Positions 15,948 through 24,199 of a stretch of 64,000 nt of DNA are shown one piece after another. Position 1 is the first letter of the stretch, and the number at the start of each line of letters is the position of its first letter. Under the pieces are notes generated by a model. The model did no database searches. It was not told the origin of the DNA and worked only from the letters and a program-made list of their open reading frames with translations. This DNA comes from Pleomorphomonas diazotrophica (GTDB taxonomy: Bacteria > Pseudomonadota > Alphaproteobacteria > Rhizobiales > Pleomorphomonadaceae): contig NZ_PJNW01000002.1 of the NCBI RefSeq assembly GCF_002844595.1, forward strand, positions 1 through 64,000, given 5' to 3'. The translations under genes were made by a program, and so were the position numbers.

Positions 15948-16448
15948 ATGAACCGCATCGAGACCGAGGTGAGCGGCGGCTGCCAGTGCGGGGCCTTGCG
16001 CTATCGCGCCACCGCCGTGCTCGACAACTCGCACCTCTGCCATTGCCGCATGTGCCAGAAGGCCACGGGTAACATCTTTTCGGCGCTGGTCGCCGCGCCC
16101 GACGAGGCGCTCACCTGGACGCGCGGAAAGCCCAGTGTCTGGAAGAGTTCGGAGAAGGTCGAGCGCGGCTTCTGCGCCAACTGCGGCACGCCGCTGTTCT
16201 TCCACCACGTCGAGAACGGCCGCACCAACCTGATGCTCGGCACGCTCGACAATCCCAACGCCTTCCCGCCGCACGCCAACATCTGCACCGAAAACATGGT
16301 GACCTGGTTCGAGACGATCACCGACATCGAGAACACGGGCGCGACGGAGAACAACGGCCCCGCCTGGGCGGCGGCGATCAAGCAGAGCAACAATCAGCAT
16401 CCCGATCACGATACCGATGGGTGGAAGGTGAAGGGGCGGGAGGGGTGA
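15948..16448 (+). CDS. GFA/CENP-V family zinc protein
   Basis: A 166-residue protein of the glutathione-dependent formaldehyde-activating (GFA) fold. All expected zinc ligands are present: C12 and C14 (GGCQCGAL), C31, C33 and C36 (CHCRMC), and C76 and C79 (CANCG). Family members bind zinc in a Mss4-like fold. Few have a proven reaction, so formaldehyde activation should not be assumed. The C-terminal 30 residues are polar and variable. The stop codon abuts the outer end of the palindromic element at 16456-16642. Confidence 0.88.
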   Translation: MNRIETEVSGGCQCGALRYRATAVLDNSHLCHCRMCQKATGNIFSALVAAPDEALTWTRGKPSVWKSSEKVERGFCANCGTPLFFHHVENGRTNLMLGTLDNPNAFPPHANICTENMVTWFETITDIENTGATENNGPAWAAAIKQSNNQHPDHDTDGWKVKGREG

Positions 16449-16455
16449 TAGGAGC

Positions 16456-16642
16456 GAGCGCTATATCGGCCGATCGCCCTCTTCGGCCTGAGGTCCTCGC
16501 CTTCGCGAGGATGACAGTTAATCTATACAAAACAAGATATTAGTGCGCCGCTCGCGGTGCTATCTCCCCTTTATATCAGGCCGTCATCCTTGCGAAAGCG
16601 AGGACCTCAGGCAGAATGGGGCACGCGGTTCATATAGCGCTC
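16456..16642. repeat. 187-bp imperfect palindromic intergenic element
   Basis: Two 60-bp arms (16456-16515 and 16583-16642) are inverted copies around a 67-bp centre. The outer 11 bp (GAGCGCTATAT) match perfectly. The inner 30 bp match at all but two positions, and the middle 19 bp partly. The element fills the space between two convergent genes. The plan resembles a miniature inverted-repeat or RIME/REP-like element; it could also end transcription from both sides. No transposase or clear target duplication is visible. Confidence 0.8.
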
Positions 16643-16644
16643 CC

Positions 16645-17100
16645 TCACTCCCCCTCCTGCCTGCTCAGCACCATCAGCTCCCCACGCAGCACGTCAGGAT
16701 CGGCCAGCCCCGTCTCGATCTCCGCATGCACCGCCTTCCAGATTGGCACGGCATCGGTCAGGACCGCCCGCCCCTCCGGTGTCAGCCGCAGCAATCTGGC
16801 GCGCTTGTCCGACGAGTCGGCTTCCGTTGCCACCAGCCCCCGCCGCTCCAGCGGCTTGAGGTTGGCGGTGAGCGTCGTGCGGTCCATGGCGAGCAGCGCT
16901 GCCACGCTGCCGACCTTCGGCGGATGCGGCCGGTTGAGCGACATCAGCAAGGAGAATTGACCGCTGGTGATGCCGACAGGCTTCAGCGCAATGTCGAAGC
17001 GGCGGGCCAGCGCCCGCGCCGCCCGCTGCGCATGCAGGCACAGGCAGGTGTCGCGCACCAGGATGGTCGTCTCGAAGCTTGGATTGACAGTCATTTGCAT
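16645..17100 (-). CDS. MarR family transcriptional regulator
   Basis: A 151-residue winged-helix regulator. The core (about 40-110) shows the MarR pattern: GSVAALLAMDRTTLTANLKP as the recognition region and DKRARLLRLTPEGRAV as the wing. C19 and C21 (DTCLCLHAQRAARALAR) suggest thiol-based sensing as in OhrR/HypR-like members; this is inference. It is divergent from a VOC-family gene, with a perfect palindrome (17129-17140) between them that is the probable operator for both. Confidence 0.87.
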   Translation of the reverse strand: MQMTVNPSFETTILVRDTCLCLHAQRAARALARRFDIALKPVGITSGQFSLLMSLNRPHPPKVGSVAALLAMDRTTLTANLKPLERRGLVATEADSSDKRARLLRLTPEGRAVLTDAVPIWKAVHAEIETGLADPDVLRGELMVLSRQEGE

Positions 17101-17128
17101 TTGAGGTTGACATCCGCTGCGTAATTAC

Positions 17129-17140
17129 GTTGATATCAAC
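17129..17140. promoter_or_regulatory. MarR operator, perfect 12-bp palindrome
   Basis: GTTGATATCAAC is a perfect inverted repeat of the usual MarR-site type. It lies 29 bp upstream of the marR-like start. On the plus strand it overlaps a possible -10 (TGATAT) that lies 18 bp after TTGACA at 17107-17112, so binding would block the VOC gene promoter. Confidence 0.7.
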
Positions 17141-17277
17141 ATAGACGTGGAGGCGTCAACGGATATCGGCGGGGGAATGGGACGCCGGAGGCGGCATGAC
17201 ACCGCCCGACATAGCCAAGCCGGAGAAGCACCAGCGAGAAGAGCCTGCCGGTTTGCGCCTTACAAGAGGAGAACATC

Positions 17278-17724
17278 ATGAAGATCGTCACCAGCTTGAG
17301 TTTCCGGGGCCAGTGCCGCGAGGCCTTCGAGTTCTACGCCAAGGTGCTCGGCGGCAAGATCACTGCTGCCTTTCCCTATGGCGACGGCCCGCCGGACATG
17401 CCGATGACCGACGAGAAGTACAAGACCTGGCTGATGCATTGCTGGCTCGAGGTGGGCGATCAGGCCCTGATGGGCGCCGACATGGACCTTCAGTGGGCCA
17501 AGAACATCGACAAGCCAAAGAACGGTTTCGATGTTACCCTGCACACCCAGGATAAGGCCGAAGGCGAGCGCTGGTTCAACGCGCTGTCCGAGGGCGGCAC
17601 AAAGGTGATGCCGTTCCAGGAAACCTTCTGGTCGCCCGGCTTCGGCTCGCTGATCGACAAGTTCGGCATTCCCTGGATGGTCAACGTCATGCCCTCGGCC
17701 GATTGGAAGCCGCAGCAAGCCTGA
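17278..17724 (+). CDS. VOC superfamily protein (PhnB/YjdN-like)
   Basis: A 148-residue member of the vicinal-oxygen-chelate fold, PhnB-like subgroup. It has CREAFEFYAKVLGGKI near the N terminus and the RWFNALSEGGTKVMPFQETFW and FGSLIDKFGIPWMVN blocks that define the group. The reaction of this subgroup is unknown. A strong AGAGGAG site precedes the ATG. It is divergent from the MarR gene and likely controlled by it. Confidence 0.88.
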   Translation: MKIVTSLSFRGQCREAFEFYAKVLGGKITAAFPYGDGPPDMPMTDEKYKTWLMHCWLEVGDQALMGADMDLQWAKNIDKPKNGFDVTLHTQDKAEGERWFNALSEGGTKVMPFQETFWSPGFGSLIDKFGIPWMVNVMPSADWKPQQA

Positions 17725-17793
17725 CCAGAACATATGTCCTATCAATAGGTTATTTGCGTAGTATCAGTCGGGCGCAAGCCCAGAGAGACAATC

Positions 17794-19005
17794 ATGAGCC
17801 ATTCCTATCGTTGGGTCATCGTCGCGGCAGGCGGCCTTCTGGGCTGCGTCGCCATCGGCGCCATGTTCTCGCTGCCCGTCTTTCTGCAGCCGATGTCCAA
17901 GGAGACCGGCTGGTCCGTCACCGGGATTTCCACGGCGATGACCATCGGTTTCCTCGCCATGGCCGTCGCCAGCATGATCTGGGGTGGCCTGTCCGACCGG
18001 TTCGGGCCGCGCCCCGTGGTGCTCACCGGCTCGGTGGTGCTCGCCTCGAGTTTGGCGCTTGCCAGCCGGACGACATCGTTGATCGAGTTCCAGTTCACCT
18101 TCGGCCTCCTGGTCGGTGCGGCCACCGCCGCCGTCTTCGCACCGATGATGGCCTGCGTCACCGGCTGGTTCGATACGCAGCGCAGCCTCGCCGTGTCGCT
18201 CGTTTCGGCCGGCATGGGCATGGCGCCGCTCACCATCGCGCCCTTCGCGGCCTGGCTCGTCACCATTCACGACTGGCGCACCTCCATGCTGATCATCGCC
18301 GGCATCACTGCCGCGCTGATGATCCCGGTGTCGCTGCTGGTCCGCCGGCCGCCGGCGCTGGAAGGCCACCATCCCGAAATGATGGCGAACGAGCCGCAGG
18401 CGGGCATGACGGTGCGGCAGGCGGTGGCTTCGCCGCAGTTCATCACGCTGATGCTGGCCAACTTCTTCTGCTGCGCCACCCACTCGGGCCCGATCTTCCA
18501 CACGGTGAGCTATGCCGTCACCTGCGGCATCCCGATGATCGCGGCGGTGTCGATCTACAGCGTCGAGGGCTTCGCCGGCATGTTCGGCCGCATCGGCTTC
18601 GGCCTCGCCGGCGACCGGTTCGGCGCTCAGCGCATACTGGTGCTTGGCCTCCTGGCGCAGGCCTTCGGCGTGCTGTCCTACAGCTTCGTCAACCAGATCG
18701 GCGGCTTCTACGCCGTGGCTGTGGTGGTGGGCTTCATCTACGCCGGCACCATGCCGCTCTACGCCGTGATCATCCGCGAGAACTTCCCGCTGAAGATGAT
18801 GGGCACCATCATGGGCGGCACCGCCATGGCCGGCAGCCTGGGCATGTCTACCGGCCCCTTGGTCGGCGGCATGATCTACGACCACTTCAACGGCTATGCC
18901 CTGATGTACATCGCCTCCTGTGGCATGGGCCTCGCCGCCGCGCTGATCCTGCTGTCGTTCCGGCCCTTCCCGTCAAGGCAGGAAGGGGCGCTTGCCGCGG
19001 CGTAG
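17794..19005 (+). CDS. MFS transporter
   Basis: A 403-residue carrier with 12 predicted membrane helices. The loop 2-3 motif GGLSDRFGPRPV and its second-half counterpart FGLAGDRFGAQR are typical of the major facilitator superfamily. Overall plan resembles the OFA/monocarboxylate branch, but the substrate cannot be assigned. It follows the VOC gene by about 70 bp and ends at a strong hairpin. It may be in the same MarR-controlled unit. Confidence 0.87.
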   Translation: MSHSYRWVIVAAGGLLGCVAIGAMFSLPVFLQPMSKETGWSVTGISTAMTIGFLAMAVASMIWGGLSDRFGPRPVVLTGSVVLASSLALASRTTSLIEFQFTFGLLVGAATAAVFAPMMACVTGWFDTQRSLAVSLVSAGMGMAPLTIAPFAAWLVTIHDWRTSMLIIAGITAALMIPVSLLVRRPPALEGHHPEMMANEPQAGMTVRQAVASPQFITLMLANFFCCATHSGPIFHTVSYAVTCGIPMIAAVSIYSVEGFAGMFGRIGFGLAGDRFGAQRILVLGLLAQAFGVLSYSFVNQIGGFYAVAVVVGFIYAGTMPLYAVIIRENFPLKMMGTIMGGTAMAGSLGMSTGPLVGGMIYDHFNGYALMYIASCGMGLAAALILLSFRPFPSRQEGALAAA

Positions 19006-19027
19006 GACTTAAAGCCTCCCACTTGTG

Positions 19028-19070
19028 CATCCGCCCGGGAAGTCTTTCGACTTCCCGGGCGGATGATTTT
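19028..19070. terminator. terminator hairpin between the MFS and ABC exporter genes
   Basis: A perfect 17-bp stem (19028-19044 with 19049-19065, loop tttc) is followed by ATTTT. It lies between convergent genes and can serve both. The outer stem GCATCCGCCCG recurs in the hairpin at 53291-53335. Confidence 0.85.
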
Positions 19071-19083
19071 GGACCATCTGCTT

Positions 19084-20964
19084 TCAGGCCTCGGCCGGAA
19101 CCGAGAAGTCGGCGACCTTTCGGGCCTCGGCCTCGCTTTCGTCGACCAGGAAGCCGCCGGTCTGGCGGCTCCAGAGGCCGGCATAGAGACCACCCTTGGC
19201 GACGAGATCGGCGTGGCTGCCCATCTCGACGATGCGGCCCCGGTCCATCACCACCAGCCGGTCCATGCGGGCGATGGTGGAGAGGCGGTGGGCGATGGCG
19301 ATCACCGTCTTGCCTTCCATCAGCGCCCCCAGGCTTTCCTGGATGGCCGCCTCGACGTCGGAGTCCAAGGCCGAGGTTGCCTCGTCCAGCACCAGGATCG
19401 GCGCGTTCTTGAGGAGCACGCGGGCGATGGCGATACGCTGCCGCTGACCGCCCGAGAGCTTCACACCGCGCTCGCCGACATGGGCATCGAAGCCGACGCG
19501 GCCTCGATTGTCGACGAGATCGGGGATGAAGCCGTCGGCATGCGCCATGCGGGCCGCCGCCGCCATCTCCTCGTCGCTCGCTTCGGGCCGGCCGTACTTG
19601 ATGTTGTCGCGGATCGACCGGTGGAGAAGCGAGGTGTCCTGCGTCACCACGCCGATCGCCGCGCGCAGCGAGTTCTGCGTGACGCCGGCAATGTTCTGCC
19701 CATCGATGCGGATGGCGCCGCTTTCGATGTCGTAGAGACGCAGGAGCACGTTGACGAGCGTCGACTTGCCGGCACCCGAGGGACCGACGAGGCCGATCTT
19801 CTCGCCCGGCTCGATGGTCAGGCTGATGCCATCGAGCGCGCCCTTCGCCTTGCCGTAATGGAAGGCGACGCGGTCGAACTCGATGCCGCCACCGGTGACG
19901 GCGAGCGGCTTGGCCTCCTTGCGGTCGACGACCGTCTGCGGCTTCGAGATGGTGGTGATGCCGTCCTGGACGGTACCGATGTTCTCGAAGATGCCGGTCA
20001 GCTCCCACATGATCCAGCCGGACATGTTGATGATGCGGACGACCAGACCGCCGACCAGCGCGATGGCGCCGGTGGTGACTGCACCTTCCGTGAACAGCCA
20101 GACCGACAGGGCGCCGGTGATGGCGATCAGCAGGCTGTTGATGATCGTCAGCGACATGGTCATGCCGGTGATCAGCCGCTGCTGGGCATAGAACACCGCC
20201 GTATGGTCCTCCAGCGCCTCGCGGGCGAAGTCGTCCTCGCGCTCGGCGTGGGCGAACAGCTTCACCGTGTGGACGTTGGTGTAGCTGTCGACCACGCGGC
20301 CGGTGAGCAGCGAGCGCGCCTCCGACATCTCCTCCGACTTCCTGGCGACGCGCGGGATGAAGGTCCAGAGCACCAGGAGGTAGGCGCCGATCCAGATGAC
20401 CAGCGGGATGGCAAGGCGCACGTCCGCCTCGACGAACAGCACCAGCGCCGACACCGTGTAGATCAGCACGAACCAGATGGCGTCCGCCGCCTGGGTGGTG
20501 GATTCACGCAAGGACGGACCGGTCTGGATGATCTTGTTGGCGACGCGGCCGGCGAAGTCGTTGTTGAAGAAGGCGATCGACTGGCGGAGCACGTAGCGGT
20601 GGTTCTGCCAGCGGATCAGGTTGGTCATGCCCGGCGCGATGGTCTGGTGGATCAGGAGATCGTGCAGCACCTGGAAGAAGGGCCGGCCGATCAGGATCAC
20701 CAGGGCCATCCAGAGGAACTCCAGGCCATGGCGAACCATCACCTCGGCGGGCGGGGTGTTGCTGAGATAATCGACGATGGCGCCGATGTAACGGAACAGC
20801 GCGACCTCGATCAACGCGACGAAGAAGCCCACCACCATGACGGCGGCAAAGCTCGGCCAGACCTGGCGGAGATAGTGCCAGTAGAAGGGGATGAGGCGAT
20901 CGGGCGGCTGGCCACCCGGCCCCTTGGCATAGGGGTCGATAAGGCGTTCAAAGAAGGCAAACAT
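19084..20964 (-). CDS. ABC transporter, fused membrane and ATPase domains (paralogue of 13849-15741)
   Basis: A 626-residue exporter half-transporter: a six-helix membrane domain (to about 330), then an ATPase domain with GPSGAGKST, LSGGQRQR, ILVLDEATS and AHRLST. The ATPase half is nearly identical to that of the gene at 13849-15741, while the membrane halves have drifted far apart. The two may form a heterodimer or be independent exporters; substrate unknown. The start at 20964 gives MFAFFERLIDPYAKG, matching the paralogue's FAWFETRIDPFKP. Confidence 0.89.
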   Translation of the reverse strand: MFAFFERLIDPYAKGPGGQPPDRLIPFYWHYLRQVWPSFAAVMVVGFFVALIEVALFRYIGAIVDYLSNTPPAEVMVRHGLEFLWMALVILIGRPFFQVLHDLLIHQTIAPGMTNLIRWQNHRYVLRQSIAFFNNDFAGRVANKIIQTGPSLRESTTQAADAIWFVLIYTVSALVLFVEADVRLAIPLVIWIGAYLLVLWTFIPRVARKSEEMSEARSLLTGRVVDSYTNVHTVKLFAHAEREDDFAREALEDHTAVFYAQQRLITGMTMSLTIINSLLIAITGALSVWLFTEGAVTTGAIALVGGLVVRIINMSGWIMWELTGIFENIGTVQDGITTISKPQTVVDRKEAKPLAVTGGGIEFDRVAFHYGKAKGALDGISLTIEPGEKIGLVGPSGAGKSTLVNVLLRLYDIESGAIRIDGQNIAGVTQNSLRAAIGVVTQDTSLLHRSIRDNIKYGRPEASDEEMAAAARMAHADGFIPDLVDNRGRVGFDAHVGERGVKLSGGQRQRIAIARVLLKNAPILVLDEATSALDSDVEAAIQESLGALMEGKTVIAIAHRLSTIARMDRLVVMDRGRIVEMGSHADLVAKGGLYAGLWSRQTGGFLVDESEAEARKVADFSVPAEA

Positions 20965-21307
20965 GACAGCACCGAAAGAAGGCGGTGAGCCGACGGCCGG
21001 ATGGCCGCGGCTGAAAGCTGGAGGTTGAAATCAGGGGGCGAATGGGTTCGGGACGGCGCGCGCACTGCGGGCACGGTCCGAAACTGGCCACGGAACAGCG
21101 AGCCGGCAAAATCGGCCCGACCGGGTCAAGCTATGAGCAGAGAACCACCATTCGATCGCTCCTCCTTGTGACTGGAGCGGCTGCACGGTAGCAGAAGGAG
21201 TTTTCAGTGCAACCGTTCGGTGCCTCTGGCGCTAAGACGATTCAAGAAGGGTGGCAGAAAAGCCACTTTCCATCACTTCCACCGATCGAAATCCATCGGA
21301 AACGTTG
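20965..21307. other. intergenic region upstream of the ABC exporter and trmL
   Basis: About 340 bases with no convincing gene. It should hold divergent promoters for the leftward ABC gene and rightward trmL. Only a small inverted repeat (CGCTCC at 21157-21162 with GGAGCG at 21174-21179) was seen. Confidence 0.5.
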
Positions 21308-21772
21308 ATGATCGACCTCGCTCTCTACCAGCCGGACATCGCCCAGAACACCGGAACGCTGATCCGGCTCGCCGCCTGCCTCGGCACGACGCTGCATGTG
21401 ATCGGCCCCGCCGGCTTCGACATGTCCGACCGTAACCTCAAGCGGGCCGGCATGGACTATATCGAGCTGGCGACGGTGGTGCGGCATGTCGGCTGGACGG
21501 ATTTCGAGGCCTACGCGACCGGGGCAGGGCGGCGGCTGGTGCTGGCGACCACCAGGGGATCGGTTCCCTATGCCGACTTCGCCTTCCGCGATGGCGACAT
21601 CGTGCTGATGGGGCGGGAATCAGCGGGCGTTCCCGAGGCGGTGCACGAGCGGGCGGATGGGCGGATCGTCATTCCGATGCGGCCGGAGGCGCGGTCCATC
21701 AACATGGCGCTGTCGGCCGGCATGATCCTGGGCGAAGCCCTGAGACAGACGGGCAACTTCCCGAAGCTTTAG
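21308..21772 (+). CDS. trmL: tRNA (cytidine/uridine-34 2'-O)-methyltransferase
   Basis: A 154-residue SPOUT-class methylase that uses S-adenosylmethionine to methylate the wobble ribose of some leucine tRNAs. Family blocks are NTGTLIRLAACLGT (about 13-26), MGRESAGVPEAVHE and RSINMALSAGMILGEALRQ, which form the trefoil knot that binds the cofactor. Length matches TrmL of other bacteria. The ATG at 21308 gives the standard N terminus MIDLALYQPDIAQ; an upstream GTG at 21251 would add 19 unrelated residues. TrmL is often near petABC in this order, but here the two are 15 kb apart. Confidence 0.93.
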   Translation: MIDLALYQPDIAQNTGTLIRLAACLGTTLHVIGPAGFDMSDRNLKRAGMDYIELATVVRHVGWTDFEAYATGAGRRLVLATTRGSVPYADFAFRDGDIVLMGRESAGVPEAVHERADGRIVIPMRPEARSINMALSAGMILGEALRQTGNFPKL

Positions 21773-21861
21773 GAAGACCGATCGTCGGCATCACCGAAAT
21801 GCGTTGGACGAGCCGGCGGGTTTGGCCGATGCTTCACGCCTTCGGTTCGGGGAGAGACGAG

Positions 21862-22515
21862 ATGAAACTGCTCATTGCCAACAAGGGATATTCCTCCTGG
21901 TCGCAACGCGCCTGGATCGTGCTCAGGCATTTCGGCATTCCCTTCGAGGAGACGGTGCAGCCGATGTATGTGGAGGGCTGGAAGGAAGCCCTCCTGAAGA
22001 TATCGCCGACCGGCAAGGTGCCCTGCCTCGTCGATGACGACGTCACCGTCTGGGAAAGCCTCGCCATCATCGAGTATCTCGCCGAGAAATATCCCGACCT
22101 CGGCATCTGGCCGGCCGACAGGGCGGCGCGGGCGCATGCCCGATCGGTGGCGGCGGAGATGCACGCCGGCTTCCAGAATCTTCGGCGCGACTACGGCAGT
22201 AACTGGCGCCGGACCTATGCCTGGAAGGTGCGGGGCGATGGCTCGGCGCTGGAGGACGGCAAGCGGATCTTCGCGCTCTGGAAGGAGGCGCGGCGGCGCT
22301 TCGGTCAGGGCGGGCCCTTCCTCTACGGCGCCTTCTCGGCGGCGGACGCCATGTATGCGCCGGTGGTCGGCCGCTTCACCACCTATTCCTGGCCAGTGGA
22401 TGCGGAGACGGAGGCCTACATGGAGGCAGTCAGGAAACTGCCCGCCTATGCCGAATGGGTGGCGGCCGGCCGGGCCGAGCCCTGGACGATCGCCCAGTAC
22501 GAATACGACGAATAG
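21862..22515 (+). CDS. glutathione S-transferase family protein
   Basis: A 217-residue protein with an N-terminal thioredoxin-like domain (ANKGYSSWSQRAWIVLRHFGIPFEE, then SPTGKVPCLVDD and VWESLAIIEYLAEKYP) and an all-helical C-terminal domain. The SSWS segment holds the probable catalytic serine. The PTGKVPCL cis-proline and the ES pair that holds the glutathione gamma-glutamyl group are intact. A GGAGAG site fixes the start at 21862. The substrate is unknown. Confidence 0.88.
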   Translation: MKLLIANKGYSSWSQRAWIVLRHFGIPFEETVQPMYVEGWKEALLKISPTGKVPCLVDDDVTVWESLAIIEYLAEKYPDLGIWPADRAARAHARSVAAEMHAGFQNLRRDYGSNWRRTYAWKVRGDGSALEDGKRIFALWKEARRRFGQGGPFLYGAFSAADAMYAPVVGRFTTYSWPVDAETEAYMEAVRKLPAYAEWVAAGRAEPWTIAQYEYDE

Positions 22516-22589
22516 CCGGGCGGGGCGGTCTGGAACCCCCTCGGGGCGTGCAGCGTTGATGCTCTATGCTTATTGAGGAGGCTCAAGCC

Positions 22590-23024
22590 ATGATCAAGAC
22601 CCTCACAGCAACCGCGCTCACCGCCGTCATGGTGATCACGTCGGTCATTCCTGCCGGGGCAACGTCCTTCTTCTTCGGCACAGGCCCCGCGTCGATCGAA
22701 CGGGTGCAGTATCTCGACGCTCCGAGGCCCATCTATCGCGATCGTCACGGCTATTGGCACGGCCATCGCGGCTACCGCTACTACCGCCCGGGCTACCGCC
22801 GCCACGACGACGGCTGGTGGTATCCGCTCGCCGCCTTCGGCCTCGGCGCGGCGATCATCGGCGGCATGGCCGCCCAGGCGCCCCGCCCGCCGGTCGCCGT
22901 CGCGGTGCCGTCCAGCCACGTGCGCTGGTGTCAGGGGCGCTACCGCTCCTACGACGTCTACAGCAACACCTTCCAGCCCTATAACGGGCCGCGGCAGGTC
23001 TGCGTATCGCCCTATTATCGCTGA
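22590..23024 (+). CDS. BA14K family secreted protein
   Basis: A 144-residue exported protein. It has a signal peptide (about 1-24), a Tyr/Arg/His/Gly-rich middle ([13 protein letters not shown] type), a hydrophobic stretch (about 80-97) and a C-terminal BA14K module with [19 protein letters not shown] and VCVSPY. The family was first described as a Brucella 14-kDa immunoreactive protein with lectin-like activity and is common in Hyphomicrobiales. The two cysteines likely pair. The start at 22590 follows GAGGAG. Confidence 0.88.
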   Translation: MIKTLTATALTAVMVITSVIPAGATSFFFGTGPASIERVQYLDAPRPIYRDRHGYWHGHRGYRYYRPGYRRHDDGWWYPLAAFGLGAAIIGGMAAQAPRPPVAVAVPSSHVRWCQGRYRSYDVYSNTFQPYNGPRQVCVSPYYR

Positions 23025-23035
23025 CGAAAAAGCCG

Positions 23036-23067
23036 GGCGAGACGATGGTTGGCGCTCTCGTCTCGCC
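23036..23067 (+). terminator. hairpin after the BA14K gene
   Basis: The 10-bp arms GGCGAGACGA (23036-23045) and TCGTCTCGCC (23058-23067) begin 12 bp after the stop. No T-run follows, so it may stabilise the mRNA end more than terminate. Confidence 0.45.
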
Positions 23068-23133
23068 TCGGCGCTTGGCAAGGATGGGTGAAAGCGCCTA
23101 AACACGCTCCGTTAAAACCCGGAGTGTTCGCTC

Positions 23134-24051
23134 ATGCCGACCAGCGCCGCCTCCCTTGCACCGACCGCGCTGCCGCCCGATCTGGAGGGCAAGAAGGCGC
23201 TGGCCACCGACTGGTTCGCCGACCTGCGCGACCGCATCTGCGCGGCGTTCGAGGAGATCGAAGCCGAGGGTGCGGTGGCAGCCGGAGTGGAGCCGGGCCG
23301 CTTCGTGCGCACGCCCTGGCAGCGCACCGACCACAGCGGTGCGCCGGGCGGCGGCGGCGTGATCAGCATGATGCGCGGCGCCGTCTTCGAGAAGGTGGGC
23401 GTCCACGTCTCGACCGTTCACGGCGAGTTCGCGCCGGAGTTCCGGGCGCAGATTCCGGGCGCCGAGGAGGATCCGCGCTTCTGGGCGAGCGGCATCTCGC
23501 TGATCGCCCACATGCAGAACCCGCATGTTCCGGCCGTTCACATGAACACGCGCATGGTGGTGACCACCCGCCAGTGGTTCGGCGGCGGGGCCGACCTGAC
23601 GCCGATGCTCGATGCCCGACGCACCCAGGAAGATCCCGACACCATCGCCTTCCACGCTGCGATGAAGGCGGCCTGCGCCGCCCACCCGCACATCGATTAT
23701 GCCGACTACAAGACCTGGTGCGAGGAGTATTTCTTCCTCAAGCATCGCGGCGAGATGCGCGGGGTCGGCGGCATCTTCTACGATTACCTGCATTCGGACG
23801 CCGGCTGGGCGGCCGATTTCGCCTTCACCCGCGACCTCGGCCTTGCCTTCCTCGACATCTTCCCGCGCCTCGTCCGCGCCAACATGCGGACGCCCTGGAC
23901 GGCGGCCGAGCGCGACGAGCAACTGGTGCGGCGCGGCCGCTATGTGGAGTTCAACCTTCTCTACGACCGCGGCACCGTGTTCGGCCTGAAGACGGGGGGA
24001 AACGTCGACGCCATCCTGTCGTCCATGCCGCCCCACGCCAGATGGCCCTGA
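23134..24051 (+). CDS. hemF: oxygen-dependent coproporphyrinogen III oxidase
   Basis: This enzyme converts coproporphyrinogen III to protoporphyrinogen IX in heme synthesis, using O2, in the cytoplasm. The 305-residue chain shows the family blocks [21 protein letters not shown] (23539 region), [15 protein letters not shown] and [10 protein letters not shown], plus the C-terminal [19 protein letters not shown] signature. Length is normal. It stands alone between the BA14K gene and a convergent SDR gene. The 142-bp inverted repeat downstream probably ends transcription. Confidence 0.96.
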   Translation: MPTSAASLAPTALPPDLEGKKALATDWFADLRDRICAAFEEIEAEGAVAAGVEPGRFVRTPWQRTDHSGAPGGGGVISMMRGAVFEKVGVHVSTVHGEFAPEFRAQIPGAEEDPRFWASGISLIAHMQNPHVPAVHMNTRMVVTTRQWFGGGADLTPMLDARRTQEDPDTIAFHAAMKAACAAHPHIDYADYKTWCEEYFFLKHRGEMRGVGGIFYDYLHSDAGWAADFAFTRDLGLAFLDIFPRLVRANMRTPWTAAERDEQLVRRGRYVEFNLLYDRGTVFGLKTGGNVDAILSSMPPHARWP

Positions 24052-24193
24052 GAGCCTGACCTGAAACTCTACTGGGCCGGACATTTGGCTTAGTCTTCTG
24101 CGCTTCCGGTGCTCACGGACGTTAAGTCCGCTCCGCTCCGGTTCTCGAACCCGTCGCCATCTGCCTCGCTCCAGCGAGTTTCAGATCAGGCTC
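24052..24193. repeat. 142-bp element with 18-bp inverted ends
   Basis: GAGCCTGACCTGAAACTC (24052-24069) is matched by its inverted copy at 24176-24193 with one mismatch. The element fills nearly all the gap between convergent hemF and SDR genes and begins next to the hemF stop. Its internal part contains smaller repeats (GGAC...GTCC). It looks like an intergenic palindromic element and may act as a terminator. Confidence 0.7.
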
Positions 24194-24199
24194 CGACGC

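Noticed and set aside
21157-21179. Small hairpin upstream of the ABC exporter as a riboswitch
   Set aside because: A single 6-bp stem is too little; no known riboswitch core is seen.
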